A stretch of DNA of 20,224 nucleotides from Rhodococcus_G sp042754225 (lineage in GTDB: Bacteria > Actinomycetota > Actinomycetes > Mycobacteriales > Mycobacteriaceae), in the NCBI RefSeq assembly GCF_042754225.1, contig NZ_JBHZAH010000094.1, forward strand, positions 1 through 20,224. The letters are read 5' to 3'. The translations under genes and the position numbers were made by a program. The notes below the pieces were generated by a model. That model saw only the letters and a list, made by a program, of their open reading frames with translations. It was not told the DNA's origin and did no database searches. Below, piece after piece: positions 1 to 6,899 of this stretch. Every line of letters begins with the position of its first letter. Within the stretch, counting starts at the first letter, position 1.

Positions 1-25
1 ACAGTTCGTCGTCTGTCGTCCCTGT

Positions 26-40
26 TGTCGGTGACCGACA
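26..40. promoter_or_regulatory. 15-bp perfect inverted repeat downstream of the protease gene
   Basis: TGTCGGT and ACCGACA flank a single G, giving a 7+1+7 palindrome 8 bases beyond the stop of the minus-strand protease gene. One loop base is too short for a good RNA hairpin, so a protein-binding site (possibly for a gene beyond the left edge) fits better than a terminator. This is inference from shape only; chance occurrence in GC-rich DNA is possible. Confidence 0.25.
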
Positions 41-48
41 CCCCACAG

Positions 49-1212
49 TCAGCGCGTCTTGGCCGCCAACCGCTCGGCCGACACCAGCTCCCGCGTCGCC
101 AGCTCCTTCGCGCACGCGAACAGCGCCCCGACCGCGCTGATCCTCGGGAAGGTCAACCCGGTGTGCCCGACGTTGTCGTGCTCGTCGTCACCGTCGTAGA
201 CGACCGTGGCACCGCGCAGCAGCCACCGTTTGACGTCGGCGACCGTCGGAACCTCCCCGGTGGTGCGGAGGTGGAAGGACTGCAGCAGCGCCACCACCCC
301 CGCCGTCACCGCCGTCGCCCGGCTCGACCCGTACTGGATGGACTCACCGGTGTCGTTGCGGATGCCCGCGGAGGTGACGGGCGATCCCGGCGCGAAGATG
401 TCGGTCGCGCACGGACCGCCGACCTTGTGGTGCAGTCGCTGCGAGAACGGTGTCAGCCGGTCCGGCAGGGTGGAGAACGCCTTCGCGCCGTCCGGATATC
501 GGAACGGTCCCTCGTCCGCGTCGTAGACCGCGCCCACACTCAGGGTCTGGCGGAAGATCGCCGGATAGCTCATTCCCTGCAGCCCGCCGTGCGCGTGGTA
601 CTCGTTGCCGGCGCAGACGCAGCAAGCGACACCGGCGTCGCTCAGTTCCTGCAGCAGCGCGCCGATGGAGTCGCCCGGCAGGTCGGTGTCGGTCGCCCTG
701 TTGTCCGCTGCGCCGAGCGACATGCACACCGCGGAGATGCCCAGCGGTCTGCGGTGATCGAGTACCCAGTCGAGCCCGCGCGCGACGTCGGCGAAGCGAC
801 CGCGCCCGTCGTCGCCGAGCACCTTCACCGGCACGATGCGCGCGTTCGGCGCGACCCCGGTGTGGATGCGGCCAGCGCAGACGATGCCCGCGACGGACGT
901 CCCGTGTCCGTGACGGTCGGTCGGATCCGCGGGGTCGCCGCCGTTGTCGGCGGTGAAGTTGCGGCCCGGCGCCACCCGGCCGGCGAAATCCACGTGACTG
1001 CCGCGCAACCCGGTGTCCAGCACGGCGACGGTGACACCCGCACCGCCGACGTTGAAATCGCGGCGCGCCTCGGGCGCGCGAACCAGCAGGTCGATGTCCG
1101 TCAGTTCCGGCAGGTAGGGGCCGTCCTTCTGGACCGGCAACTCGACCGCAGCCACCGATTCGGCATGCAGGAGTAGTTGTGTGGTGCCCTGACTCATGGC
1201 CTTGTCGTTCAT
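49..1212 (-). CDS. S8 (subtilisin) family serine peptidase without signal peptide
   Basis: A 387-aa subtilase. The three catalytic motifs are visible: Asp66 in VAVLDTG, His103 in HGTSVAGI, and Ser297 in a GSSRAT block that replaces the usual GTSMA-P. The oxyanion Asn is probably Asn203 in CAGNEY. The start at 1212 is preferred over one 33 bases further upstream because GAAAGG (1226-1221) sits 8 bases before it. There is no hydrophobic signal peptide, and only about 55 residues precede the catalytic Asp strand, so no classical I9 propeptide or Sec export is evident; a cytoplasmic enzyme or non-classical export is possible. The Ser motif is divergent (Arg for Met, no following Pro), but all catalytic residues are present, so activity is plausible. 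It is transcribed divergently from the zinc-ribbon SDR gene. Substrate is unknown. Confidence 0.9.
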   Translation of the reverse strand: MNDKAMSQGTTQLLLHAESVAAVELPVQKDGPYLPELTDIDLLVRAPEARRDFNVGGAGVTVAVLDTGLRGSHVDFAGRVAPGRNFTADNGGDPADPTDRHGHGTSVAGIVCAGRIHTGVAPNARIVPVKVLGDDGRGRFADVARGLDWVLDHRRPLGISAVCMSLGAADNRATDTDLPGDSIGALLQELSDAGVACCVCAGNEYHAHGGLQGMSYPAIFRQTLSVGAVYDADEGPFRYPDGAKAFSTLPDRLTPFSQRLHHKVGGPCATDIFAPGSPVTSAGIRNDTGESIQYGSSRATAVTAGVVALLQSFHLRTTGEVPTVADVKRWLLRGATVVYDGDDEHDNVGHTGLTFPRISAVGALFACAKELATRELVSAERLAAKTR

Positions 1213-1387
1213 GATCGTGGCCTTTCGTACTGTCGGACGCCACACGGTCAGACCCCACGCGATCGAACACTCGCGGGAAGCAGGGCGATGCGGTCCGACG
1301 TATCCCCCGACCCGTCAAATTTTCCTCGTCCGGCGCCGCGATGTCACCAGCGGCGACCGTCGAATCGGCTGGTTGTCGCCAATTCGG

Positions 1388-1393
1388 TAGAAT
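1388..1393 (+). promoter_or_regulatory. Candidate -10 box (TAGAAT) for the SDR-like gene
   Basis: TAGAAT fits the actinobacterial SigA -10 pattern TANNNT and lies 44 bases before the chosen ATG in the 225-base divergent region. No convincing -35 was found at 16-18 bases, which is common in actinobacteria. It predicts a leader of about 37 bases with only a weak AGGA ribosome site. Confidence 0.35.
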
Positions 1394-1437
1394 TCGTCAC
1401 GACCAGCACGACGAGATCAGGACTGAGCTACCAACCG

Positions 1438-2880
1438 ATGGCACAACCAATGACAGGTATCGATCCCGCCGACCTGGAAACCTGCATCCGCGTCCTCGCC
1501 GCGGCCGGCGACCTCGATGCGGATCATCCCGATTCACAGGCCCTGCAACGCGCCAGCGGCAAGATGTTCAAGCAGCTCAAGCGCCGACGGCGGATCGCCG
1601 CGCGCGATGCCATCTCGAACGCCGACCGCGAGGTCGTCGCCGCGACCGCCACCGGTTCGCCCGACCGCATCGACGACGAGACCGCGGGCGTGCTGATCTC
1701 CTCGCCTACCGTCGGCTCGAGCGCGGGCACCCTGATCCGTCCGCGGCCCTGCTACATCTGCAAGCAGCGCTACACGGTGGTCGACGCGTTCTACCACCAG
1801 TTGTGCCCCGAGTGCGCGGCGAGCAGTCATGCCAAGCGTGACGCGAGCACGGACCTGACCGGCCGCCGCGCCCTGCTCACCGGCGGGCGCGCGAAGATCG
1901 GCATGTACATCGCGCTGCGCCTGCTGCGGGACGGCGCGCACCTGACCGTGACCACCCGATTCCCGAACGACGCCATCCGGCGGTTCAAGGCGATGGAGGA
2001 CAGCGCCGACTGGATCCACCGTCTGCGGGTGGTCGGCATCGACCTGCGCGACCCGGCGCAGGTGGTCTCGCTCGCGGACTCGGTCGCCGCGCAGGGCCCG
2101 CTCGACATCCTCATCAACAACGCGGCGCAGACCGTCCGCCGGTCTGCGGGCTCCTACTCGGCGCTCGTCGAGGCGGAGTCCGGTCCGCTGCCCGCGGGTG
2201 AGCTGCCGGACGTGGTGACCTTCGGCAAGACCAGCGACGCGCACCCGGCCTCGCTCGCCAGCTCGCTGCCGATGGCGTCGCAGTCGATCGTGCACCAGGT
2301 GACCGAGCTCGCACTTGTCGCGGGTTCGGCTACGCCCGAACGCATCTCGCAGGGCATCGCGATCGACGCGGGCGGACTGGTGCCGGACGTCGCGCACACC
2401 AACAGCTGGGTGCAGACGGTCGGCGAGGTGGACCCGATCGAGCTGCTCGAGGTGCAGTTGTGCAACTCGGTGGCGCCGTTCATCCTGGTGGACCGGCTCC
2501 GCCCGGCGATGGCCGCATCATCCGCACGCCGCAAGTACGTGGTGAACGTCTCCGCCATGGAGGGCCAGTTCTCGCGGGCCTACAAGGGTCCCGGCCACCC
2601 GCACACCAACATGGCCAAGGCCGCGCTGAACATGCTCACCCGCACCAGCGCCAAGGAGATGCTCGAGCAGGACGGCATCCTCATGACCGCGGTGGACACC
2701 GGCTGGATCACCGACGAACGCCCGCACTACACCAAGCTGCGCTTGGCCGACGAGGGTTTCCACGCCCCGCTGGACCTGGTGGACGGCGCGGCCCGGGTGT
2801 ACGACCCGATCGTGCAGGGCGAGGCGGGCGTGGACCTGTACGGCTGCTTCCTCAAGGACTTCCAGCCCTCGCCCTGGTGA
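1438..2880 (+). CDS. Zinc-ribbon / short-chain dehydrogenase-like protein
   Basis: A 480-aa protein. Residues 1-100 are a charged helical region of unknown role. Residues 105-126 carry CYIC and CPEC, a CxxC-x14-CxxC zinc-ribbon-like motif. From about 140 to 470 there is an SDR Rossmann domain with LLTGGRAKIG (nucleotide-binding loop, 147-155), NNAA (227-230) and NVSAMEG (Ser372). The usual YxxxK is changed: Lys394 is kept in HTNMAK, but the residue four positions earlier is Thr390, not Tyr; the nearest Tyr is Tyr382. An NAD(P) fold is therefore well supported, but classical SDR chemistry is doubtful. The reading frame stays open upstream to about 1177; I start at 1438 (MAQPMTG) because the homologous-looking sequence begins there and a -10 box lies at 1388. 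ATG 1450 is an alternative. The substrate is unknown. Confidence 0.82.
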   Translation: MAQPMTGIDPADLETCIRVLAAAGDLDADHPDSQALQRASGKMFKQLKRRRRIAARDAISNADREVVAATATGSPDRIDDETAGVLISSPTVGSSAGTLIRPRPCYICKQRYTVVDAFYHQLCPECAASSHAKRDASTDLTGRRALLTGGRAKIGMYIALRLLRDGAHLTVTTRFPNDAIRRFKAMEDSADWIHRLRVVGIDLRDPAQVVSLADSVAAQGPLDILINNAAQTVRRSAGSYSALVEAESGPLPAGELPDVVTFGKTSDAHPASLASSLPMASQSIVHQVTELALVAGSATPERISQGIAIDAGGLVPDVAHTNSWVQTVGEVDPIELLEVQLCNSVAPFILVDRLRPAMAASSARRKYVVNVSAMEGQFSRAYKGPGHPHTNMAKAALNMLTRTSAKEMLEQDGILMTAVDTGWITDERPHYTKLRLADEGFHAPLDLVDGAARVYDPIVQGEAGVDLYGCFLKDFQPSPW

Positions 2881-2908
2881 CCGCACGCCGCCACCCCGCG
2901 CCCCTTTT

Positions 2909-2961
2909 CTCCCCGATGTCACATTGGTTCGCCTGAGCCGAACCAATGTGACATCGGGGAG
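2909..2961. repeat. 23-bp perfect inverted repeat with 7-base loop
   Basis: Arms 2909-2931 and 2939-2961 are perfectly complementary (left arm begins CTCCCCGATGTCAC; right arm ends GTGACATCGGGGAG) around a loop CCTGAGC. It lies between two co-directional genes, 28 bases after the SDR stop. It would form a very stable RNA hairpin and may act as a terminator, but no U-tract follows on the plus strand (GTACAAGCAG), as in many actinobacterial hairpin terminators. The arms are only moderately GC-rich (CATTGG core), unlike the surrounding DNA, which also fits a dispersed genomic palindromic element. Confidence 0.75.
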
Positions 2962-2973
2962 TACAAGCAGGGG

Positions 2974-3002
2974 ATGACGTGACGGGCGGTGACACCTAGG
3001 GT
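2974..3002 (+). promoter_or_regulatory. Candidate promoter, leaderless start of the enoyl reductase-like gene
   Basis: ATGACG (2974-2979), a 17-base spacer and TAGGGT (2997-3002) form a reasonable SigA-type promoter. The -10 ends 7 bases before the ATG at 3010, the spacing expected for a leaderless mRNA beginning at the start codon. No ribosome binding site is seen before that ATG, consistent with this reading. Confidence 0.45.
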
Positions 3003-3009
3003 TGTCGCC

Positions 3010-4248
3010 ATGACCCGCACTCGTGAGCTCGACGTCGTCGTCTACGGCGCCACCGGTTTCGTCGGCAAGCTCACCGCCGACTACCTCGCCCGCCACGCAC
3101 CGCAGGGCACCCGCATCGGTCTGGCCGGACGTTCCCGCGACCGGCTCGAACGAATCCGCGAGGGTCTCCCCGGTGCTGCCGAGTGGCCGATCCTCGTCGC
3201 CTCCGCCGACGACCCGGAATCGCTGACCGCGCTGGCCAAGGCCACCCACGTCGTGATCACCACCGTCGGCCCGTACGCCAAGTACGGCATCGACCTGGTC
3301 CGGGCCTGCGCAGAGGAGGGCACCGACTACACGGACCTGTCCGGCGAGGTGCTCTTCGGTCGCGAGTCCATCGACCGCTACCACGAGACCGCCGTCGCGA
3401 CGGGCGCCCGCATCGTGCACTCGTGCGGATTCGACTCCATCCCTTCCGATCTCGGCGTACACGTGCTCTTCGAGCAGGTGGCCGCGGACGGGGAGGGTGA
3501 GCTCACCGACACCACCCTGGTGGTCAGCTCGATGCGCGGCGGGGTCAGTGGCGGCACCATCGACTCGATGCGGGGCCTGGTCGACACCGTCACCACGGAC
3601 AAGCGGGCCCGCAGGATCGCCGCCGGGCCGTACTCGCTGAGCCCCGATCCCGCCGCCGAACCCGACCTCGGCCGGCAGTCGGACGTCGACCTGGTGAAGG
3701 GCTCGGACATCGCGCCCGGGCTGAAGGGCCGCACCGCACCGTTCGTGATGGGCTCGACCAACACCCGTGTCGTACGCCGCAGCAACTCGCTCCGAAACTG
3801 GGCCTACGGCAGGACGTTCCGCTATCGCGAGGTGATGAGCGTCGGCCAGTCCCCGCTCTCCCCCGTGCTGGCGGCAGGCGTCGCGGCCGGACTCGGTGCG
3901 CTGATGGCCGGGCTGGCCTTCCCGCCGACGCGGTACGTCCTCGACCGGGTGTTGCCGAAGCCCGGCGAGGGTCCGAGCGAGAAGACGCGCAACGCCGGAC
4001 ATTTCACCACGGACGTGTACACGACCACGACCACCGGGGCCCGCTACACCTCGCGGATCCGGGCCAAGGGCGACCCGGGGTACGCGGCGACCGCGGTGAT
4101 GCTCGGCGAATCCGCGCTCGCCCTGGCGCTCGACCGCGACGCGCTGCCCGCCGCGGCGGGCGTGCTCACCCCCGCCACCGCGATCGGTGACCGGCTGGCG
4201 GATCGCCTGCGTGCGGCGGGCTTCGAGATCACCGTCCGCAGGACGTAG
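3010..4248 (+). CDS. Saccharopine dehydrogenase-fold / trans-acting enoyl reductase family protein
   Basis: A 412-aa protein with an N-terminal Rossmann fold: VVYGATGFVGKLTADYL (about 10-26) is the dinucleotide loop, followed by GLAGRSRDRL, and THVVITTVGPYAKYG and GTDYTDLSGE are hallmark blocks of the family containing mycobacterial Rv2449c and the trans-acting enoyl reductase Rv2953. Around residues 275-320 a hydrophobic stretch (LAAGVAAGLGALMAGLAF) may associate with the membrane. The family reduces enoyl intermediates during polyketide-derived lipid synthesis in mycobacteria (established for Rv2953), but no PKS gene is nearby, so the substrate here is open. The ATG at 3010 is preferred over one at 2989 because of the promoter spacing. 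Its 3' end overlaps the convergent YhhN gene by 20 bases. Confidence 0.85.
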   Translation: MTRTRELDVVVYGATGFVGKLTADYLARHAPQGTRIGLAGRSRDRLERIREGLPGAAEWPILVASADDPESLTALAKATHVVITTVGPYAKYGIDLVRACAEEGTDYTDLSGEVLFGRESIDRYHETAVATGARIVHSCGFDSIPSDLGVHVLFEQVAADGEGELTDTTLVVSSMRGGVSGGTIDSMRGLVDTVTTDKRARRIAAGPYSLSPDPAAEPDLGRQSDVDLVKGSDIAPGLKGRTAPFVMGSTNTRVVRRSNSLRNWAYGRTFRYREVMSVGQSPLSPVLAAGVAAGLGALMAGLAFPPTRYVLDRVLPKPGEGPSEKTRNAGHFTTDVYTTTTTGARYTSRIRAKGDPGYAATAVMLGESALALALDRDALPAAAGVLTPATAIGDRLADRLRAAGFEITVRRT

Positions 4249-4942
4249 TCGCTGCCCCGGGTGTGCCGGCCGTCGAGCGCGCGGCGGCCAGCACCCCGAG
4301 CACGATCAGCGCCTGCCCCGCGATGTAGGTCGCCATCACCCAGAATCCCTCGACCGGTGGATGGAACCAGTCCGCGAACGCACCGAGCGCGATCATGGAG
4401 TCGGACACCAGGAACAGCGCGCCGCCGAGGGCCGCGACACGCCCCAGCGCCGTGCTGAGCACGGCCATGAGGCCGAGGCAGATGCCGTAGACCAGTGCCG
4501 GTGCGAGCATCGCCCCCGCACCGGGCGCGCAGGCCGCCACCAGCGCGGCGATCACCGCGACGTAGCCGAACCCCGCGGGTCGGCGCAGCACGCTCGCGGC
4601 GCGGTACGGCCAGAACGCCGCGATGTACGCCACCTGCGCGAGCAGGAAGAACGCGATCATCACCAGGAACGCGGTGTCTCCGTGCGCGAGGTCCGGCGCG
4701 GTGTCCCCCAGCCAGGACAGGCCGAGTGCCGCCAGCGTCAGCCGTACCAGCCGGGAGCGCGGCGCGGGAGCCGCCAGCACCAGGAACCAGGCGAGCAACG
4801 GCATCAGGAACCACTGGCTCACGTTCGCCACACCGTCGGCCTCGGCGAGTTGCGCAGTCAGGTGGATCACCGAGGCCGCGGCGAACGCGGTGAGCGCGAC
4901 GACGGCCCGGCCGCCGAGTGTCCGTGCGGGGGCGACAATCAT
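4229..4942 (-). CDS. YhhN family (lysoplasmalogenase-like) integral membrane protein
   Basis: A 237-aa protein made almost wholly of hydrophobic helices (about eight), in the YhhN/TMEM86 family. Typical blocks are LGLSWLGDTAPDL (about 93-105), FLLAQVAYIAAFWPY (about 118-132) and GALFLVSDSMIALGAF, with conserved Asp residues inside membrane helices (GDT and SDS) that are thought to be catalytic. Characterised relatives hydrolyse the vinyl-ether bond of lysoplasmalogens; whether this bacterium makes such lipids is unknown, so the biochemical role is uncertain though the family is clear. The gene is convergent with the enoyl reductase-like gene (20-base overlap) and divergent from the CoA-transferase gene with only 34 bases between start codons. 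The C-terminus is a short Ala/Thr/Gly-rich tail. Confidence 0.85.
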   Translation of the reverse strand: MIVAPARTLGGRAVVALTAFAAASVIHLTAQLAEADGVANVSQWFLMPLLAWFLVLAAPAPRSRLVRLTLAALGLSWLGDTAPDLAHGDTAFLVMIAFFLLAQVAYIAAFWPYRAASVLRRPAGFGYVAVIAALVAACAPGAGAMLAPALVYGICLGLMAVLSTALGRVAALGGALFLVSDSMIALGAFADWFHPPVEGFWVMATYIAGQALIVLGVLAAARSTAGTPGAATTSCGR

Positions 4943-4976
4943 CCGCCCATGCTAACGACGGGTATACCGTCCAGGA
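4943..4976. promoter_or_regulatory. Compact divergent promoter region with two leaderless-type -10 boxes
   Basis: Within 34 bases between opposite start codons, the minus strand has TAGCAT (4954-4949) followed by 6 bases and the YhhN ATG. The plus strand has TACCGT (4965-4970) followed by 6 bases and the CoA-transferase ATG. Both fit TANNNT at leaderless spacing. A GGTATACC palindrome (4961-4968) lies between. No ribosome site is placed well for either gene. Confidence 0.4.
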
Positions 4977-6323
4977 ATGGTGTCCGCGGAGGTACTCCTC
5001 ACCGACTACGAGCGCGGTTGTGCGCTGCCGCACCACTCGGGCGGCATGGTCTTCCCTCCTGGCGACGGCTACCTCTCCTCCCGCTTGCCGACCGCGGCCC
5101 TCGCGTTGGGTTCGGTCGGCGCGCTGGCCTCCGCGGTCAACCGTCTGCTCGTCGCGCGACGACTGACTCCGCACCCGTGGAGCCTCGACCCGGAGCGAGT
5201 CGCCGCGTCGTTCGCCGGCGATCGGATGATGCGCATCGCCGGTGAACCGGTGTCGGGTTTCGCACAGATGTCGGGATTCTTCGCCGCGTCCGACGGGTGG
5301 GTCCGCACCCACGCGAACTACCCGCACCACCGGACCCGACTGCTGGAGGCGCTGGGGCTCCCCGACGACGCCGACGCGGGTGTCCTCTCGTCCCGCATCG
5401 GAACGTTGTCGGCGCAGGAAGTCGAGGAGCGGGCCGCGGAGTGCGGCGCGATCGCGGCGAGCGTGCGGACCGAAGCGGAGTGGGCGCGGCATCCGCAGGG
5501 CGTCGCCTCCGGATCGGGACCGATCGTCCGGATGGGCGCCACATCGTCGGCGCTCGCGACGCCGATGAGTCACTCCGCCAAGAGCACCGACCCCGTCCGA
5601 CCACTCGGGGGCCGCCGGGTCCTGGACCTGACCCGGGTACTGGCCGGCCCGGTCGCGGGCCGGGCGTTGGCGCTACTCGGAGCGCAGGTCCTCCGCGTCG
5701 ATCCGCCGCACCTGCACGAGATCGACTGGCAGCACCGCGACACCGGTCAGGGGAAGCGGTCGACGCTGCTCGACCTGACCTCCGACGACGGCGCGCGGGC
5801 GATGCGCGCGCTGATGTCCACCGCCGACGTGCTGATCACCGGCTACCGTCCGGGCGCTCTCGACAGATTCGGACTGTCCGGGCTCAGGCCCGGGATCGTG
5901 CACGGCTCGGTCAGCGCCTGGAGCGCCGACGGCCCGTGGGCGCAGCGCCGCGGATTCGACTCCATCGTCCAGGCCGCCACCGGCATCGCACTGGTCGAGG
6001 GGGGCGCGCACCCGGGAGCACTGCCCGTGCAGGCGCTCGACCACGCCAGCGGGTACCTGTTGGCGGCAGGATTGGTCGACGCGCTGACCCTGCGCGACGG
6101 CGACGGCCGCGGGCGGACGGTGGCGGTGTCGCTGGCCCGGACCGCCCGATGGCTGCTCGACGCGCCGGGGCGGGTCGAGGATCCCGCGACAGCGCGGACA
6201 CCCGGGCCCGACGCCACGGTCACCCACGGGGCGGTCACGTCGGCACGTCCCCCGCTGCCCGGCTACCCGCAGTACCTGTTTGCCGCTCACGACTGGGGCG
6301 CGGACGCACCGCACTGGGTGTGA
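4977..6323 (+). CDS. CaiB/BaiF family III CoA-transferase, rearranged domain order
   Basis: A 448-aa family III acyl-CoA transferase. The canonical N-terminal block PLGGRRVLDLTRVLAGPVAG (about 209-228) occurs in the middle of the protein. It is followed by GAQVLRVDPP, the GKRSTLLDL strand, TADVLITGYRPGALDRFGL and GFDSIVQAATG. The likely catalytic Asp355 is in QALDHASGYLLA. The first 200 residues resemble what normally lies at the C-terminus of the family (SDGWVRTHANYPHHRTRLLEALG, then EAEWARHPQG). The enzyme therefore appears circularly permuted, an arrangement I infer by eye. Family members move CoA between carboxylic acids through a glutamyl/aspartyl thioester. Acceptor and donor are unknown; no linked pathway genes are seen. 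The start is 6 bases after a -10-like box; the adjacent GTG at 4980 is an alternative. Confidence 0.85.
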   Translation: MVSAEVLLTDYERGCALPHHSGGMVFPPGDGYLSSRLPTAALALGSVGALASAVNRLLVARRLTPHPWSLDPERVAASFAGDRMMRIAGEPVSGFAQMSGFFAASDGWVRTHANYPHHRTRLLEALGLPDDADAGVLSSRIGTLSAQEVEERAAECGAIAASVRTEAEWARHPQGVASGSGPIVRMGATSSALATPMSHSAKSTDPVRPLGGRRVLDLTRVLAGPVAGRALALLGAQVLRVDPPHLHEIDWQHRDTGQGKRSTLLDLTSDDGARAMRALMSTADVLITGYRPGALDRFGLSGLRPGIVHGSVSAWSADGPWAQRRGFDSIVQAATGIALVEGGAHPGALPVQALDHASGYLLAAGLVDALTLRDGDGRGRTVAVSLARTARWLLDAPGRVEDPATARTPGPDATVTHGAVTSARPPLPGYPQYLFAAHDWGADAPHWV

Positions 6324-6411
6324 CAGCCGACGCGGTCGTGACCACCGACGGCGTTCGATCGTCAACCAGTCACGACGACGGTGCCGGGGCCCGCGCAGGC
6401 CGGCGAGCTGG

Positions 6412-6417
6412 CAGAAT
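6412..6417 (+). promoter_or_regulatory. Candidate -10 box (CAGAAT) for the OsmC-like gene
   Basis: CAGAAT is one mismatch from TANNNT and ends 7 bases before the GTG at 6425, again the leaderless geometry. No purine-rich ribosome site precedes the GTG. Confidence 0.3.
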
Positions 6418-6424
6418 CGACCCG

Positions 6425-6898
6425 GTGCGCGAACATCGCTACGAACCGACCGTGACGTGGACCGGCAACCGCGGCCAGGGCACCGTGGGGCCGCGTTCCT
6501 ACGGCCGCGAACACATCGTGTCGGCGACGAGCAAGCCGGACCTGCCTGGCAGCTCCGACCCGGCGTTCCTCGGCGATTCGACGCGCTGGAATCCCGAGGA
6601 GTTGCTGGTCGCCTCGCTCTCCCAGTGCCACATGCTGTGGTTTCTCGGTCTCGCGGCGGCGGCCGGCGTCGTGGTCACGGACTACGTCGACCATCCGACC
6701 GGGACGATGACCGAGGAGCCGGGCGGCGCAGGGCAATTCGCCGAGGTCACGCTACGGCCCGAGGTCACTGTGTCGTCGACGGACGACGTGCTCGACAAGC
6801 TGGAGGCACTGCACGAGGAGGCGAACCGGGTCTGTTTCATCGCACGCTCGGTGAACTTCCCGGTTCGTCACCATGCCACTGCGCGGATCGACCGCTGA
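6425..6898 (+). CDS. OsmC family protein
   Basis: A 157-aa OsmC/Ohr-superfamily protein. The two redox cysteines are present: Cys68 in SLSQCHMLWFL and Cys137 in NRVCFIARSVNFPV. The NPEELLVASLSQC block is diagnostic. Characterised members reduce organic hydroperoxides by a Cys pair, with lipoylated or thiol partners; others have unknown substrates. Upstream the frame stays open through the preceding gene, but homology begins at REHRYEPTVTW, so I start at the GTG at 6425. The stop is followed one base later by the ATG of the nucleoside hydrolase, indicating translational coupling in a two-gene operon. Confidence 0.88.
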   Translation: MREHRYEPTVTWTGNRGQGTVGPRSYGREHIVSATSKPDLPGSSDPAFLGDSTRWNPEELLVASLSQCHMLWFLGLAAAAGVVVTDYVDHPTGTMTEEPGGAGQFAEVTLRPEVTVSSTDDVLDKLEALHEEANRVCFIARSVNFPVRHHATARIDR

Positions 6899-6899
6899 C

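Noticed and set aside
1177..1437. Upstream ATG at 1177 as start of the SDR-like protein
   Set aside because: It would overlap the start of the divergent protease gene and add 87 residues of non-conserved-looking sequence; the -10 box at 1388 lies inside it.
2518..4002. 494-aa minus-strand open frame across the hairpin and the enoyl reductase-like gene
   Set aside because: Antisense to two well-supported genes with clear Rossmann motifs; its translation shows no domain.
4044..5573. 509-aa minus-strand open frame spanning the YhhN and CoA-transferase genes
   Set aside because: It overlaps two genes with clear family motifs in other frames and is Arg-rich nonsense in composition.
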